DNA from: Yinghuangia seranimata
Lineage (GTDB): Bacteria; Actinomycetota; Actinomycetes; Streptomycetales; Streptomycetaceae
Assembly: GCF_029953285.1 (NCBI RefSeq)
Contig: NZ_JASAOI010000010.1
Coordinates: 186,001-250,000 of the forward strand
Length of the DNA stretch: 64,000 nt
Direction of reading: 5' to 3'
Part shown: positions 17,095 to 25,054 of the stretch, one piece after another
Layout of the letters: every line of letters starts with the position of its first letter
Numbering within the stretch: the first letter of the stretch is position 1
Program-made: the position numbers and the translations under genes
The notes under the pieces: model-generated
Told to the model about the DNA's origin: nothing
Seen by the model: only the letters and a program-made list of their open reading frames with translations
Database searches by the model: none

Positions 17095-18144
17095 GTGGAC
17101 TTGGAACTGACGACGGACGAGAAGACCGTCCGGGACGCGTTCGCGCGCTTCTTCGCGGACCGCTGCCCCGTCTCCGTGGTCCGGGACGCCGAGCCGCTGG
17201 GCCACGCCCCGGCGCTGTGGGCCCGCCTCCGCGAGACCGGCGCCCCGGGTATGGCGGTCCCCGACAAACACGGCGGCGGCGGCGCGACCGCGCTCGACCT
17301 GGTGCTGCTGATGCAGGAGGCCGGCCGCGTGCTGGCCCCGCTGCCGCTGGCCGAGCACCTCGCCGCCACCCGTACCCTCGCGCGCACCCCCTCCGGACTC
17401 GCCGCGCCGTGGTTCGCGTCCCTCGTGGACGGCGACACCGTCGCGGCCGCCGCGCCCCGCCCGGCCCGGGACGGCGTCGCCCGCCTCGTGCCCGGCGGCG
17501 CCGTCGCCGACGTCGTGGTCGCCCTGGACGACGACCAACTCGTCGCGGTGCGCTCCGACGCCCCCATGGAAGCCCCGCCCAACCACGCCAGTGCCCCGCT
17601 CGCCGACCGCGACCTGCGCACCGGCGAGCGCGTCGTACTCGCCGACGGCGCCGAAGCCGCCGCCCTGTTCGCGCGCATGGTCGCCGACTGGCAGCTGCTG
17701 ACCGCCGCCGCACTCGGCGGACTCGCTGCCCGCGCACTGGAGATCGGCGTCGAGTACACCCTCGAACGCCGCCAGTTCGACCGGCCGATCGCCGCGTTCC
17801 AGGCCGTACAACAGGGCCTCGCGGACCTGGTCGGCCCGATCGACGGCGTCACCTTCCTCACCGCGCGCGCCGCGTGGACGCAGGACGAGGGCGACCAGGC
17901 CGAGTCCGAGCGGCTGGCCTCCATGGCCTTCCTGGCCTCCGCCGAGGTCGCGCGCGACGCGACGTACGCGGCACTGCACTACCACGGGGGCTACGGCGTG
18001 ACCTTGGAGTACGACATCCAGCTGTTCTTCCGCCGGGCCCGCGGCTGGCCGCTGGTGCTGGGCGATCCCGAGGACGAGTACCTGCGGCTCGCCGACCGGC
18101 TGTTCGGTCCCGTCGGCGCGGCGGGCACGGAGGTGGCGGGCTGA
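17095..18144 (+). CDS. Acyl-CoA dehydrogenase-like protein, subunit 1
   Basis: A 349-aa member of the acyl-CoA dehydrogenase fold: helical N-terminal domain (1-110), a shortened middle domain, then the C-terminal helical domain with LERRQFDRPIAAFQAVQQGLADL and LHYHGGYGVTLEYDIQLFFRRAR. The middle beta domain is reduced and the usual catalytic Glu region is not obvious, as in the smaller chain of heteromeric FadE enzymes of steroid and CoA-ester degradation. The GTG has no ribosome binding site, but TACGGT ends a few bases upstream, so the mRNA may be leaderless. Its stop overlaps the next start (TGATG). Confidence 0.85.
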   Translation: MDLELTTDEKTVRDAFARFFADRCPVSVVRDAEPLGHAPALWARLRETGAPGMAVPDKHGGGGATALDLVLLMQEAGRVLAPLPLAEHLAATRTLARTPSGLAAPWFASLVDGDTVAAAAPRPARDGVARLVPGGAVADVVVALDDDQLVAVRSDAPMEAPPNHASAPLADRDLRTGERVVLADGAEAAALFARMVADWQLLTAAALGGLAARALEIGVEYTLERRQFDRPIAAFQAVQQGLADLVGPIDGVTFLTARAAWTQDEGDQAESERLASMAFLASAEVARDATYAALHYHGGYGVTLEYDIQLFFRRARGWPLVLGDPEDEYLRLADRLFGPVGAAGTEVAG

Positions 18145-19331
18145 TGGACTTCGCACCCAAGCCGTCCGTCGAGGAGTTCCGCGCCTCGATCCGCCGCTTC
18201 ATCGCCGACCACCTCACCGCCGAGATGGTCGAACGCGCGCACCGCACCGGCACGTTCCACGACTGGGACTTCCACCGCACGCTCGCCGCCACCGGCGTCA
18301 TCGCCGAGGGCATGGCCGGCCCGGGCCGCGCCACCGGGCGCGACCCGCTCGAACTGTACGTACTGTTCGACGAGCTCGGCCTCGCCGGCGCCCCCTTCTA
18401 CGGACTCGCCAACGCGATGCTGGTGGCCGGGATCATCGAGCAGATCGGCAGCGACTTCCACATCCGCGAGGTACTGCCGAAGTTCCACAGCGGCGAGGCG
18501 ATCGCGGCACTCGGCTACTCCGAGCCGGGCTCCGGGTCCGACGTCGCCGCCGCGGCCACCCGCGCCGAACGCGTCCCCGGGCACCCGGGCGACGAGGCGG
18601 TGTGGCTCGTCAACGGGCAGAAGATGTTCACCACCCTCGTGCACGAGGCCGGGTACGTCATCCTCCTCACCCGCACCGACCCCGACCTCCCCAAGCACCG
18701 CGGCCTGACGATGTTCCTGGTGCCGATGGACCTGCCGGGCATCGACTTCCAGGCCATCGAGACGATGGGCGGCGACCGCACCAACATCACCTACTTCACC
18801 GACGTGCACCTGCCCGACCGGTGGCGGCTCGGCGAGGTCAACGGCGGCTGGGACGTCATGAAGGTCGCCCTGGCGTACGAACGCGGCGTGTTCGGCAACA
18901 TGAACCAGGGCGTGACGCTGCTGCGCCGCTTCGCGGAGTGGGCGCGCACCGCCGAACGCTCCGACGGCACCCGGCTGATCGACGATCCCGGCGTGCGCCG
19001 CCGCCTCGCCCGCATCGCCGTCGACAACGAGATCACCGGACTGCTCGCGCTGCGCCCCGCGCTGCTCGCCAGCCAGGGGCGGCTGCCGACCACCGAGGGA
19101 TCGGTCGCGAAGCTGTTCGCGAGCGAGGCCTACAACCGCGCGGCCGAGGCGTGCCAGGAGATGGCGGGCACGGCCGGACTGCTGTCGCCGGTGCGCGGGG
19201 ACGGTGGGGACTGGGGGTTCGTCGACCTGGCGGCGCGCGACGCGCCGGTCACCGCGATTTACGGCGGGACGAGCGAGATCCAGCGCAACAACATCGCGGA
19301 ACACCGGCTGGGCCTGCCTCGGGCCCGGTGA
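18144..19331 (+). CDS. Acyl-CoA dehydrogenase, subunit 2
   Basis: A 395-aa flavoprotein with the complete fold. The FAD/substrate motif is LGYSEPGSGSDVA, the middle domain includes VNGQKMFTTLVHEAGYVILL, and the C-terminal domain contains LAYERG and the FAD-binding end AIYGGTSEIQRNNIAEHRLG. It oxidises the alpha-beta bond of a CoA thioester; the substrate is unknown. The ATG shares a base with the stop of subunit 1. In actinobacteria, adjacent ACAD pairs like this often form alpha2beta2 enzymes acting on steroid side-chain CoA esters. A strong hairpin follows. Confidence 0.92.
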   Translation: MDFAPKPSVEEFRASIRRFIADHLTAEMVERAHRTGTFHDWDFHRTLAATGVIAEGMAGPGRATGRDPLELYVLFDELGLAGAPFYGLANAMLVAGIIEQIGSDFHIREVLPKFHSGEAIAALGYSEPGSGSDVAAAATRAERVPGHPGDEAVWLVNGQKMFTTLVHEAGYVILLTRTDPDLPKHRGLTMFLVPMDLPGIDFQAIETMGGDRTNITYFTDVHLPDRWRLGEVNGGWDVMKVALAYERGVFGNMNQGVTLLRRFAEWARTAERSDGTRLIDDPGVRRRLARIAVDNEITGLLALRPALLASQGRLPTTEGSVAKLFASEAYNRAAEACQEMAGTAGLLSPVRGDGGDWGFVDLAARDAPVTAIYGGTSEIQRNNIAEHRLGLPRAR

Positions 19332-19366
19332 GGCGGGCGCTCCGCACTGCGGCGGGGCCTCACGAC

Positions 19367-19401
19367 ACGGGCGCGGACGGGTGGTTTCCGTCCGCGCCCG
19401 T
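19367..19401 (+). terminator. Terminator of the acyl-CoA dehydrogenase operon
   Basis: A perfect 14-bp stem (19367-19380 with 19388-19401) around a 7-base loop, 35 bp after the stop. Confidence 0.85.
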
Positions 19402-19778
19402 TGCGGTGCGGCCCGGCCGGGTTCGCCGCCGTGGAGGACCACGGGTTCCCGCCACACCGCGTGATCTCACGCACACCTCGGACACCCCGCCCGCGTCCGG
19501 GCGTTCGGGCCCGGGCCGGGCGATGCGCCCGATGCGTCACGGCGGCCCGGCCGGTGGTGCTTTCACCCGATCCGGCGTGATGCGCGACAGCTCCGACCGG
19601 GTGGCATATGCCAATTGCCCCGGTTACCCGACGCCAACCCGGCGCCCACACGGTGGTTGGCCCAACTGCCTTGCGGCGCCCGTGTTCCGGAGTGCGGAGC
19701 TACCCGCCGGTATAACGGATCGTCAACACGCGATGAACTGACGGTGCCCGACGATGGCGCATAAGCCGGTCTTAACTT

Positions 19779-19791
19779 CTGGCAGACTGCG
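19779..19791 (+). promoter_or_regulatory. Extended -10 element shared with the second kinase gene
   Basis: CTGGCAGACTGCG is identical to 29145-29157, and the following bases (CCC, GTC) are also shared. TGG-CAGACT fits an extended -10 promoter; no good -35 is seen at either copy. Confidence 0.5.
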
Positions 19792-19938
19792 TCCCCGTCC
19801 GGTGGGACAGTCGCCTGACGGCCTGTGCGTGGCACGCACGCGTGGGGCGCGTACCCACGAGGTGGCCTCGATCGCAGGTCCGGCGCGGCGGTGGCCGCGG
19901 CGCCCGTCCGCGCGGTCCGGGCCGAACGAGGGAGTGCG

Positions 19939-22900
19939 ATGCGGCCCCTGCACAAGGACGATCCACGCCAGATCGGCGGCCACCGCCTCGTCGCGGTGCT
20001 CGGCGAGGGCTCGGTCAGCCAGGTCTTCCTCGGTGCGACGCCCGCCGGCCGGCCGATCGTACTCAAGGCCGTGCGGCCGCTGCCCGCCGCCGACCCGAAC
20101 TTCCGCGCGCGCTTCGCGCAGGAGGTCACCGCGGCGCGCAAGCTGGCCTGCCCATACGCCGTCCCCGTCGTCGACGCCGACACCGACGGTCCGGTGGCGT
20201 GGATCGCCACCGCGTACATGCCGGGCCCCCCGCTGGGCGAGGCCGTCGAGGCGTACGGTCCGCTCCCGCCGCAGACCGTCCAGGTCCTGGCCGCGGGACT
20301 GGCCGACGCGCTCGACGCCATGCACACCGTCGGGCTCACCCACGGACGCCTCGCCCCGAACCAGGTCGCGCTGGCGCCCGACGGACCGCGCGTGGTCGAC
20401 CTCGGCGTCGCCCGCTCCCCCGACGGGCCCGCCGTCACCGAGACCGGGCTCATCATCGGATCGGTGCTGCCGGCACCGGCGTTCCGCGCCCCCGAACAAC
20501 TGGACGGCGGCGTCGCCGGGCCCGCGGCCGACGTGTTCTCGCTCGGCTGCGTCCTGGTGCACGCGGCGACCGGGCGCGGCCCGTTCGGCAACGACGACAC
20601 CCCGGGCGTCCGCGAACGCGTCGTGCGGGGCACCCCCGACCTCGACGGCCTGCCGTCGTGGCTGCGCGAGTTGGCGGCCGCCTGCCTCGACAAGGACCCC
20701 GACCGACGCCCGACCGCCGACCGCGTCCACGCCGCTACGACCGGCGGCCTCGACGGACCCGGCTGGCTGCCCAGGCCTCTCGCGGCCGAAGTCGCCCAGC
20801 GGGCGGCGACGTTGTGGTCGTACGTCTCGATGCAGACCGACGACGAGGGCGTCCCGACCGGCAACGCCACCCCGTTCGCGGCCCCACCGACCTCGGGCGC
20901 GGCCGAGGCCCGGCAGGGCCCCGGTGTCGGTCCGACGAGCCAAGGTGCCGGAACGGCCGCAGGGTTCGCCGACATGCCGGACGCGGGAACGGGCCCGGGC
21001 GCGCGTGCAGGCATGCCGACGAGCACACCCCCGACGGCCGGACGCCCCGCCACACCGCCGCCTCCACCAGGACCGCCCCCGAGCCCAGGCACCCGCGCCC
21101 GGACGAACAGCGCGTCGGTACCCAGCCCGGCACCACCGGTCGACGGACGACCTGTCGTACCACCGGCCCCGCCGACGCCGCCCCCGGTCCCCGGCGGAGC
21201 GGCAGCGGGCAACCCCTCGACGCCGAACCGCCCGACGACGCCGCCACCGCCGGCCGCCGGCGCGGGAGCACACGCGCAAGCGGCGGCGAACACGAACCGT
21301 CCACCGGCCCCGCCGATGCCCCCGACCCCGCCGCCTCCGGTCGGCCCACAGGGAGCGACGGGACCAGCCGCGCCCCCGAACCCCGCAGTGAGTCCAGCTA
21401 CCCCGGCGGCACGCCCGACCGCCCCGCCGCCGCCCCCGCCCGGCCCGCCACCGGTCGTCACAGACGCGGCTCCCGCCGGCCGACCGACCGGCGCGGGCGG
21501 AGCCGCAGGCGTCTCCTCACCTACCGGACCGGCGAGCACGCCCATCCCCCAGCCGAGTTCCGCCGCGCCTGCGGGAACTCCTGCGGCAACGCCGCCGCGT
21601 CCCGACGCACAGCCGCCCAACGCGCCGACCCGCACCCCGGCGACGCCGCCCCGGCCCGGCACGGCGGGGCGTTCGGGCGCACCCCCGGCCGGCAGACCGA
21701 CGAGTCCGGCCGAGAACACCGCACCGCTGCCCGCCCCTTCCGACGCCGCCGCAGACGCCGCGTCAACCGGAACCCCGTCCGCCGGACAGGCGGGTCGATC
21801 GACCTCACGGCCGGCTTCCGCGTCGGGCTCTGGCGCTCACCCGAGTTCCGGCACAGCCCCCGCGTCGGCATCGGGCCCCGCGAACCCGGGCGCGAACGCG
21901 GCGGACAGCGCGTCGCCGCCGGCACCGCGCGGAGGCCTGCCCACCGGATCCGCACCCGCGTCGCGCACGCATGCGCCCGATCACGCCGCAGCGCCGCACG
22001 CTCCGGGCCAGGAGCCCCCGGACTCGCGCACCGCGACCACGCCGCCTGCGGCCCCTGTGTCGCGATTCGGCGCTCCAACGAGTTCGAGCACCGACACCGC
22101 GCCTGCCTCGGGACCCGCGAACCCGGCCGCGGACACCGCAGCGAGCGCGACATCCTCCGCACAGCACTCAGGACCCCTTACCAGATCCGCGACCACGCCG
22201 CCCGCGGCTCACACGTCGACTCCTGGCGCTCCGTCGAGTTCAGCCCCAGATGCCACGCGGTCCGGCGGCCCGCGCGACGCGGTGCCACACGCACCGTCTA
22301 CCGACACGCCCTCTTCGGCGGCATCCCGAGGTCGACGCTCGGGCGACGCTCCGCCTGGCGCGACTTCGTCCGGCGAGGTGCTACCTCCCCGTTCGGTCAC
22401 ACCGCCGGGCGACAGCCGTGGTCGAGCGCAAACCGCCGCAAGTGCGCCGCCTGCGTCCACGCCGTCTGCGGGTTCTGCCTCCGTGTCGTCCAGCGCCTCG
22501 TCCTCGTCGAGAGCCTCGCAGGCAGGTCCCGTCGACGACGCGGGCGGTCCGGGGCGTAGGCGTGCTGGTCGGCACTCCGGTCAGCCAGGCACGCCTTCGG
22601 CCCCCGACACCGGCCGGAACGCCGACACCACGGTCCAGCCCGGCGGGACCACTCAGCCCGTCGTGACGCCGCCGTCCCCTGGTTCCCCCGCCTCGTCGCC
22701 CACGGCGGGCCCGGCCGCCGAGGCGGCGGTCGGCGGCGCGTCTGAGTCCGTCGTACCGCCGTCGTCTGCCGGGCCGTCGGATGCGGCCTCCTCGGCCGCC
22801 CCGTCCGGCGGACGGCGACGTGCCCGGTCGGGGGCCGGTTCGTCCGACAGCGCCACACCGGACGGCACAGCGAACTCGATTCCCCACCCCGCGACTTCGC

Positions 22901-24753
22901 CGGAGGACGACGCCCCCACCGGCAGGCGTCGGGCCGGCGCCTCGTCGGGCGAACAGAACGTCGGACGCCCGGCGAGCCCGCCGGATTCCCCCACGTCGCT
23001 CGGCGGCGGTTCGGATCCCGGTGCCGCGGGCTCGCGTGGTTGGGGCAAGGGTCGGCGACGACGTACAGACCACAGCTCCACTGCTTCGTTCGGGGGCGCG
23101 GCGGAGGCGTTCCCGGGCGACGGCTCCGGCGGCGTGGGCGGCACGGGCGGCATCGGCGGCGCCAACGGGTCGTGGCACGACGACCCGCTCGACGACGAGA
23201 TCATCGAGGCCGAACTCGTCGATGACGACGAGCCGTTGCCGCCCCGCGCGGCCGCCGGTCCCGCCGAGGGCCCGTCGGGCCATCGGCGTCCGGGCCGGGC
23301 AGGAGGCGGCGCTTCGGCTCCCCCACCGGGCGGACGTCGTGCGTCCACGCCGCCCCCGTCGGAACCCCGGCACGCGGCGAAGCCGGAGCAACCGGAGGAA
23401 CCCTCGGGCACTCCCCCGGTCGTGAACCGGCGCCGGTTCCTGACCTGGGCGGCCGGCGGGGCCGCGGTGATCGCGGGTGCTTCGACGGGGGCGATCCTGT
23501 GGGGCGGTGGCGACGGCGGTACGTCCGTGCGCGCCGATCCCGCGGGGGCGCCGCCGACGTACTTCCCGCCCGCGCCTCCGGTGGCTCCGCTGCGCCTGTC
23601 GCTGATGGACTCGTCGCTGCCGAACGACCAACTGGCCGCCCTGCAAAGCGATTTGCAGCAGAGCGGCGGGCGCGTCCGGCTCGACGTGGAGTCGCTCCCG
23701 GCGGCCGGCTACGCCGAGGGCCTGCTCGGCCGACTACGCGGTCCGCAGCCGCCGGACGTGTTCGAGGTCGACCTGCTGTCCCTGGCCGGGCATTTCGCGG
23801 CGGGGCGGATCGCCGACATGACCGCGTTCCAGGGCCGGTTCGACACGGACGCGTGGCTGCCCGCACTGCGTTCGGCGGCGCGGGTCGGGGACAAGCTCGT
23901 GGCGCTGCCGATGACGGCGTCGGTCCCGGTGGTGCTGTACCACGTCGGCCTGTACGCGGCGGCGGGTGTCGCGGTGCCGCGTACCCGCGAGGAGTGGGTG
24001 GACGGCCTGGAGCGGCTGCGGGTCGCGAACGCCGCGAACCCGGCGTTCCGCAGCCTGTACCTGCCGGGCAAGGCGTGGCCGGTTCTGTCGTCGTTCATGT
24101 GGGAGGCGGGCGGTGCGCTCGCACTGCGTGAAGGGGACACCTGGCGGGGCGCGTTCGATCTGCCCGGCTCGATCGAAGGGGTGCGGTTCTTCCGGGAGTT
24201 GCAGAGCTACGCTCCCGAGGCTCGGGATCTGACGGAGGGCGATTTCCTGCCGGGCGACTGGTTCCGGAGCGGGGCGACGGGGTCGATGATCGGCAGTGCC
24301 GCGCTGCACACGGCGGCGATGTCGTCCGTTCCGTCGCTGGAGGGCACGCTGGGCGCGTTCCCGATGCCGGGGCCGCTGCCGGACAAGCCGGGCGCGGTGG
24401 GGGTGCGCGGGACGGCGCTCGTGGTGTCGTCGAACTGCCATGACCTGCACGGCGCGGCGGAGGTGCTCGCGGCGCTGGCGTCGGATCCCTGGCGGGCGAA
24501 GGTGGCGGCGCTGGGGCGCGTGAACTCGCCTCGGACGGTCCCCGAGTCGGCGGTGCCAGGGCAGAACCCGATGCTCCGGGCGGGTGCGGTGGCGGCGGCG
24601 CAGAACGGCCACGCGTACCCGGTCGCGCCGGGCTGGTCGGAGCGGCCGGTGGTGGACTTCGGGCACGCGGTGCTGACCGGCGGGGACGCGCTGGTCGCCG
24701 CGGCCGCGGCGAACCAGGTCGTGGCGGCGGAGTTCGGGAAGGCGTCGGCCTAG
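19939..24753 (+). CDS. Predicted pseudokinase receptor with solute-binding domain
   Basis: A 1604-aa membrane protein. Residues about 10-275 have a Ser/Thr kinase fold: glycine loop LGEGSVSQVF (21-30), Lys43 and DLG Asp154 are present. The catalytic loop, however, reads HGRLAPNQ (135-142) where an active kinase has HRDLKPSN, so the catalytic Asp, the following Lys and the metal-binding Asn are all changed. Residues about 310-1160 are a low-complexity Pro/Ala/Ser/Thr linker. RRRFL at 1164-1168 begins a hydrophobic segment that fits a Tat-type signal-anchor. Residues about 1205-1604 form a family-1 solute-binding-like domain, predicted outside the cell. GGAG precedes the ATG. No permease genes are adjacent, so it is probably a sensor or scaffold. 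Confidence 0.85.
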   Translation: MRPLHKDDPRQIGGHRLVAVLGEGSVSQVFLGATPAGRPIVLKAVRPLPAADPNFRARFAQEVTAARKLACPYAVPVVDADTDGPVAWIATAYMPGPPLGEAVEAYGPLPPQTVQVLAAGLADALDAMHTVGLTHGRLAPNQVALAPDGPRVVDLGVARSPDGPAVTETGLIIGSVLPAPAFRAPEQLDGGVAGPAADVFSLGCVLVHAATGRGPFGNDDTPGVRERVVRGTPDLDGLPSWLRELAAACLDKDPDRRPTADRVHAATTGGLDGPGWLPRPLAAEVAQRAATLWSYVSMQTDDEGVPTGNATPFAAPPTSGAAEARQGPGVGPTSQGAGTAAGFADMPDAGTGPGARAGMPTSTPPTAGRPATPPPPPGPPPSPGTRARTNSASVPSPAPPVDGRPVVPPAPPTPPPVPGGAAAGNPSTPNRPTTPPPPAAGAGAHAQAAANTNRPPAPPMPPTPPPPVGPQGATGPAAPPNPAVSPATPAARPTAPPPPPPGPPPVVTDAAPAGRPTGAGGAAGVSSPTGPASTPIPQPSSAAPAGTPAATPPRPDAQPPNAPTRTPATPPRPGTAGRSGAPPAGRPTSPAENTAPLPAPSDAAADAASTGTPSAGQAGRSTSRPASASGSGAHPSSGTAPASASGPANPGANAADSASPPAPRGGLPTGSAPASRTHAPDHAAAPHAPGQEPPDSRTATTPPAAPVSRFGAPTSSSTDTAPASGPANPAADTAASATSSAQHSGPLTRSATTPPAAHTSTPGAPSSSAPDATRSGGPRDAVPHAPSTDTPSSAASRGRRSGDAPPGATSSGEVLPPRSVTPPGDSRGRAQTAASAPPASTPSAGSASVSSSASSSSRASQAGPVDDAGGPGRRRAGRHSGQPGTPSAPDTGRNADTTVQPGGTTQPVVTPPSPGSPASSPTAGPAAEAAVGGASESVVPPSSAGPSDAASSAAPSGGRRRARSGAGSSDSATPDGTANSIPHPATSPEDDAPTGRRRAGASSGEQNVGRPASPPDSPTSLGGGSDPGAAGSRGWGKGRRRRTDHSSTASFGGAAEAFPGDGSGGVGGTGGIGGANGSWHDDPLDDEIIEAELVDDDEPLPPRAAAGPAEGPSGHRRPGRAGGGASAPPPGGRRASTPPPSEPRHAAKPEQPEEPSGTPPVVNRRRFLTWAAGGAAVIAGASTGAILWGGGDGGTSVRADPAGAPPTYFPPAPPVAPLRLSLMDSSLPNDQLAALQSDLQQSGGRVRLDVESLPAAGYAEGLLGRLRGPQPPDVFEVDLLSLAGHFAAGRIADMTAFQGRFDTDAWLPALRSAARVGDKLVALPMTASVPVVLYHVGLYAAAGVAVPRTREEWVDGLERLRVANAANPAFRSLYLPGKAWPVLSSFMWEAGGALALREGDTWRGAFDLPGSIEGVRFFRELQSYAPEARDLTEGDFLPGDWFRSGATGSMIGSAALHTAAMSSVPSLEGTLGAFPMPGPLPDKPGAVGVRGTALVVSSNCHDLHGAAEVLAALASDPWRAKVAALGRVNSPRTVPESAVPGQNPMLRAGAVAAAQNGHAYPVAPGWSERPVVDFGHAVLTGGDALVAAAAANQVVAAEFGKASA

Positions 24754-25024
24754 CGGGCGGCGCGGGCGTGCGGGCCGCTTCTCCGTCGGCCCGTACGCCG
24801 ACCCCGTGGCCGGAACTCGCCGCCGCCGCACCCCAGCCGAGCCCGACACCGGCAACCGACCCACGTTACGCCGCCCGGGGCCGGGTCGTCTCCTATCCCT
24901 GGGAAACGGGGGTTACCGCCCGTATCGCCACCCTACGGTCGAGGTGCTTCGTCGCTTCGTCCTCGACCGGCACCCGTGCGCTTTGGGCCGGTCACGCTCC
25001 GAGTCCACGAGGGTGCGGTACGCC

Positions 25025-25054
25025 ATGCTCACGCTGTTCGAGTGCACCATATGA
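25025..25054 (+). CDS. Possible 9-codon leader peptide before the flavohemoglobin
   Basis: The frame ATG-CTC-ACG-CTG-TTC-GAG-TGC-ACC-ATA-TGA encodes MLTLFECTI. Its stop overlaps the ATG of the flavohemoglobin-like gene (ATGA). That gene has only a poor ribosome binding site of its own, so translational coupling through this leader is plausible. GAGGG lies about 11 bp upstream. Very short, so chance is possible. Confidence 0.35.
   Translation: MLTLFECTI

Larger units (their letters stand above)
19332..19938. other. Intergenic region before the pseudokinase gene
   Basis: No gene with coding support. It contains the terminator at 19367-19401, then roughly 350 bp of GC-rich sequence with no recognisable structure, and the extended -10 element at 19779-19791 that probably drives the next gene, giving a leader of about 145 nt. 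Confidence 0.6.

Noticed and set aside
19563-21719. A 718-codon minus-strand frame over the pseudokinase gene
   Set aside because: It is a shadow of the Pro/Ala-rich coding region; the Gly/Arg/Pro composition has no motif and there is no start site support.
20870-23420. Possible separate genes in the low-complexity part of the pseudokinase gene
   Set aside because: The frame is continuous from kinase to solute-binding domain, with the same layout in its paralogue; no start site or domain is seen inside.
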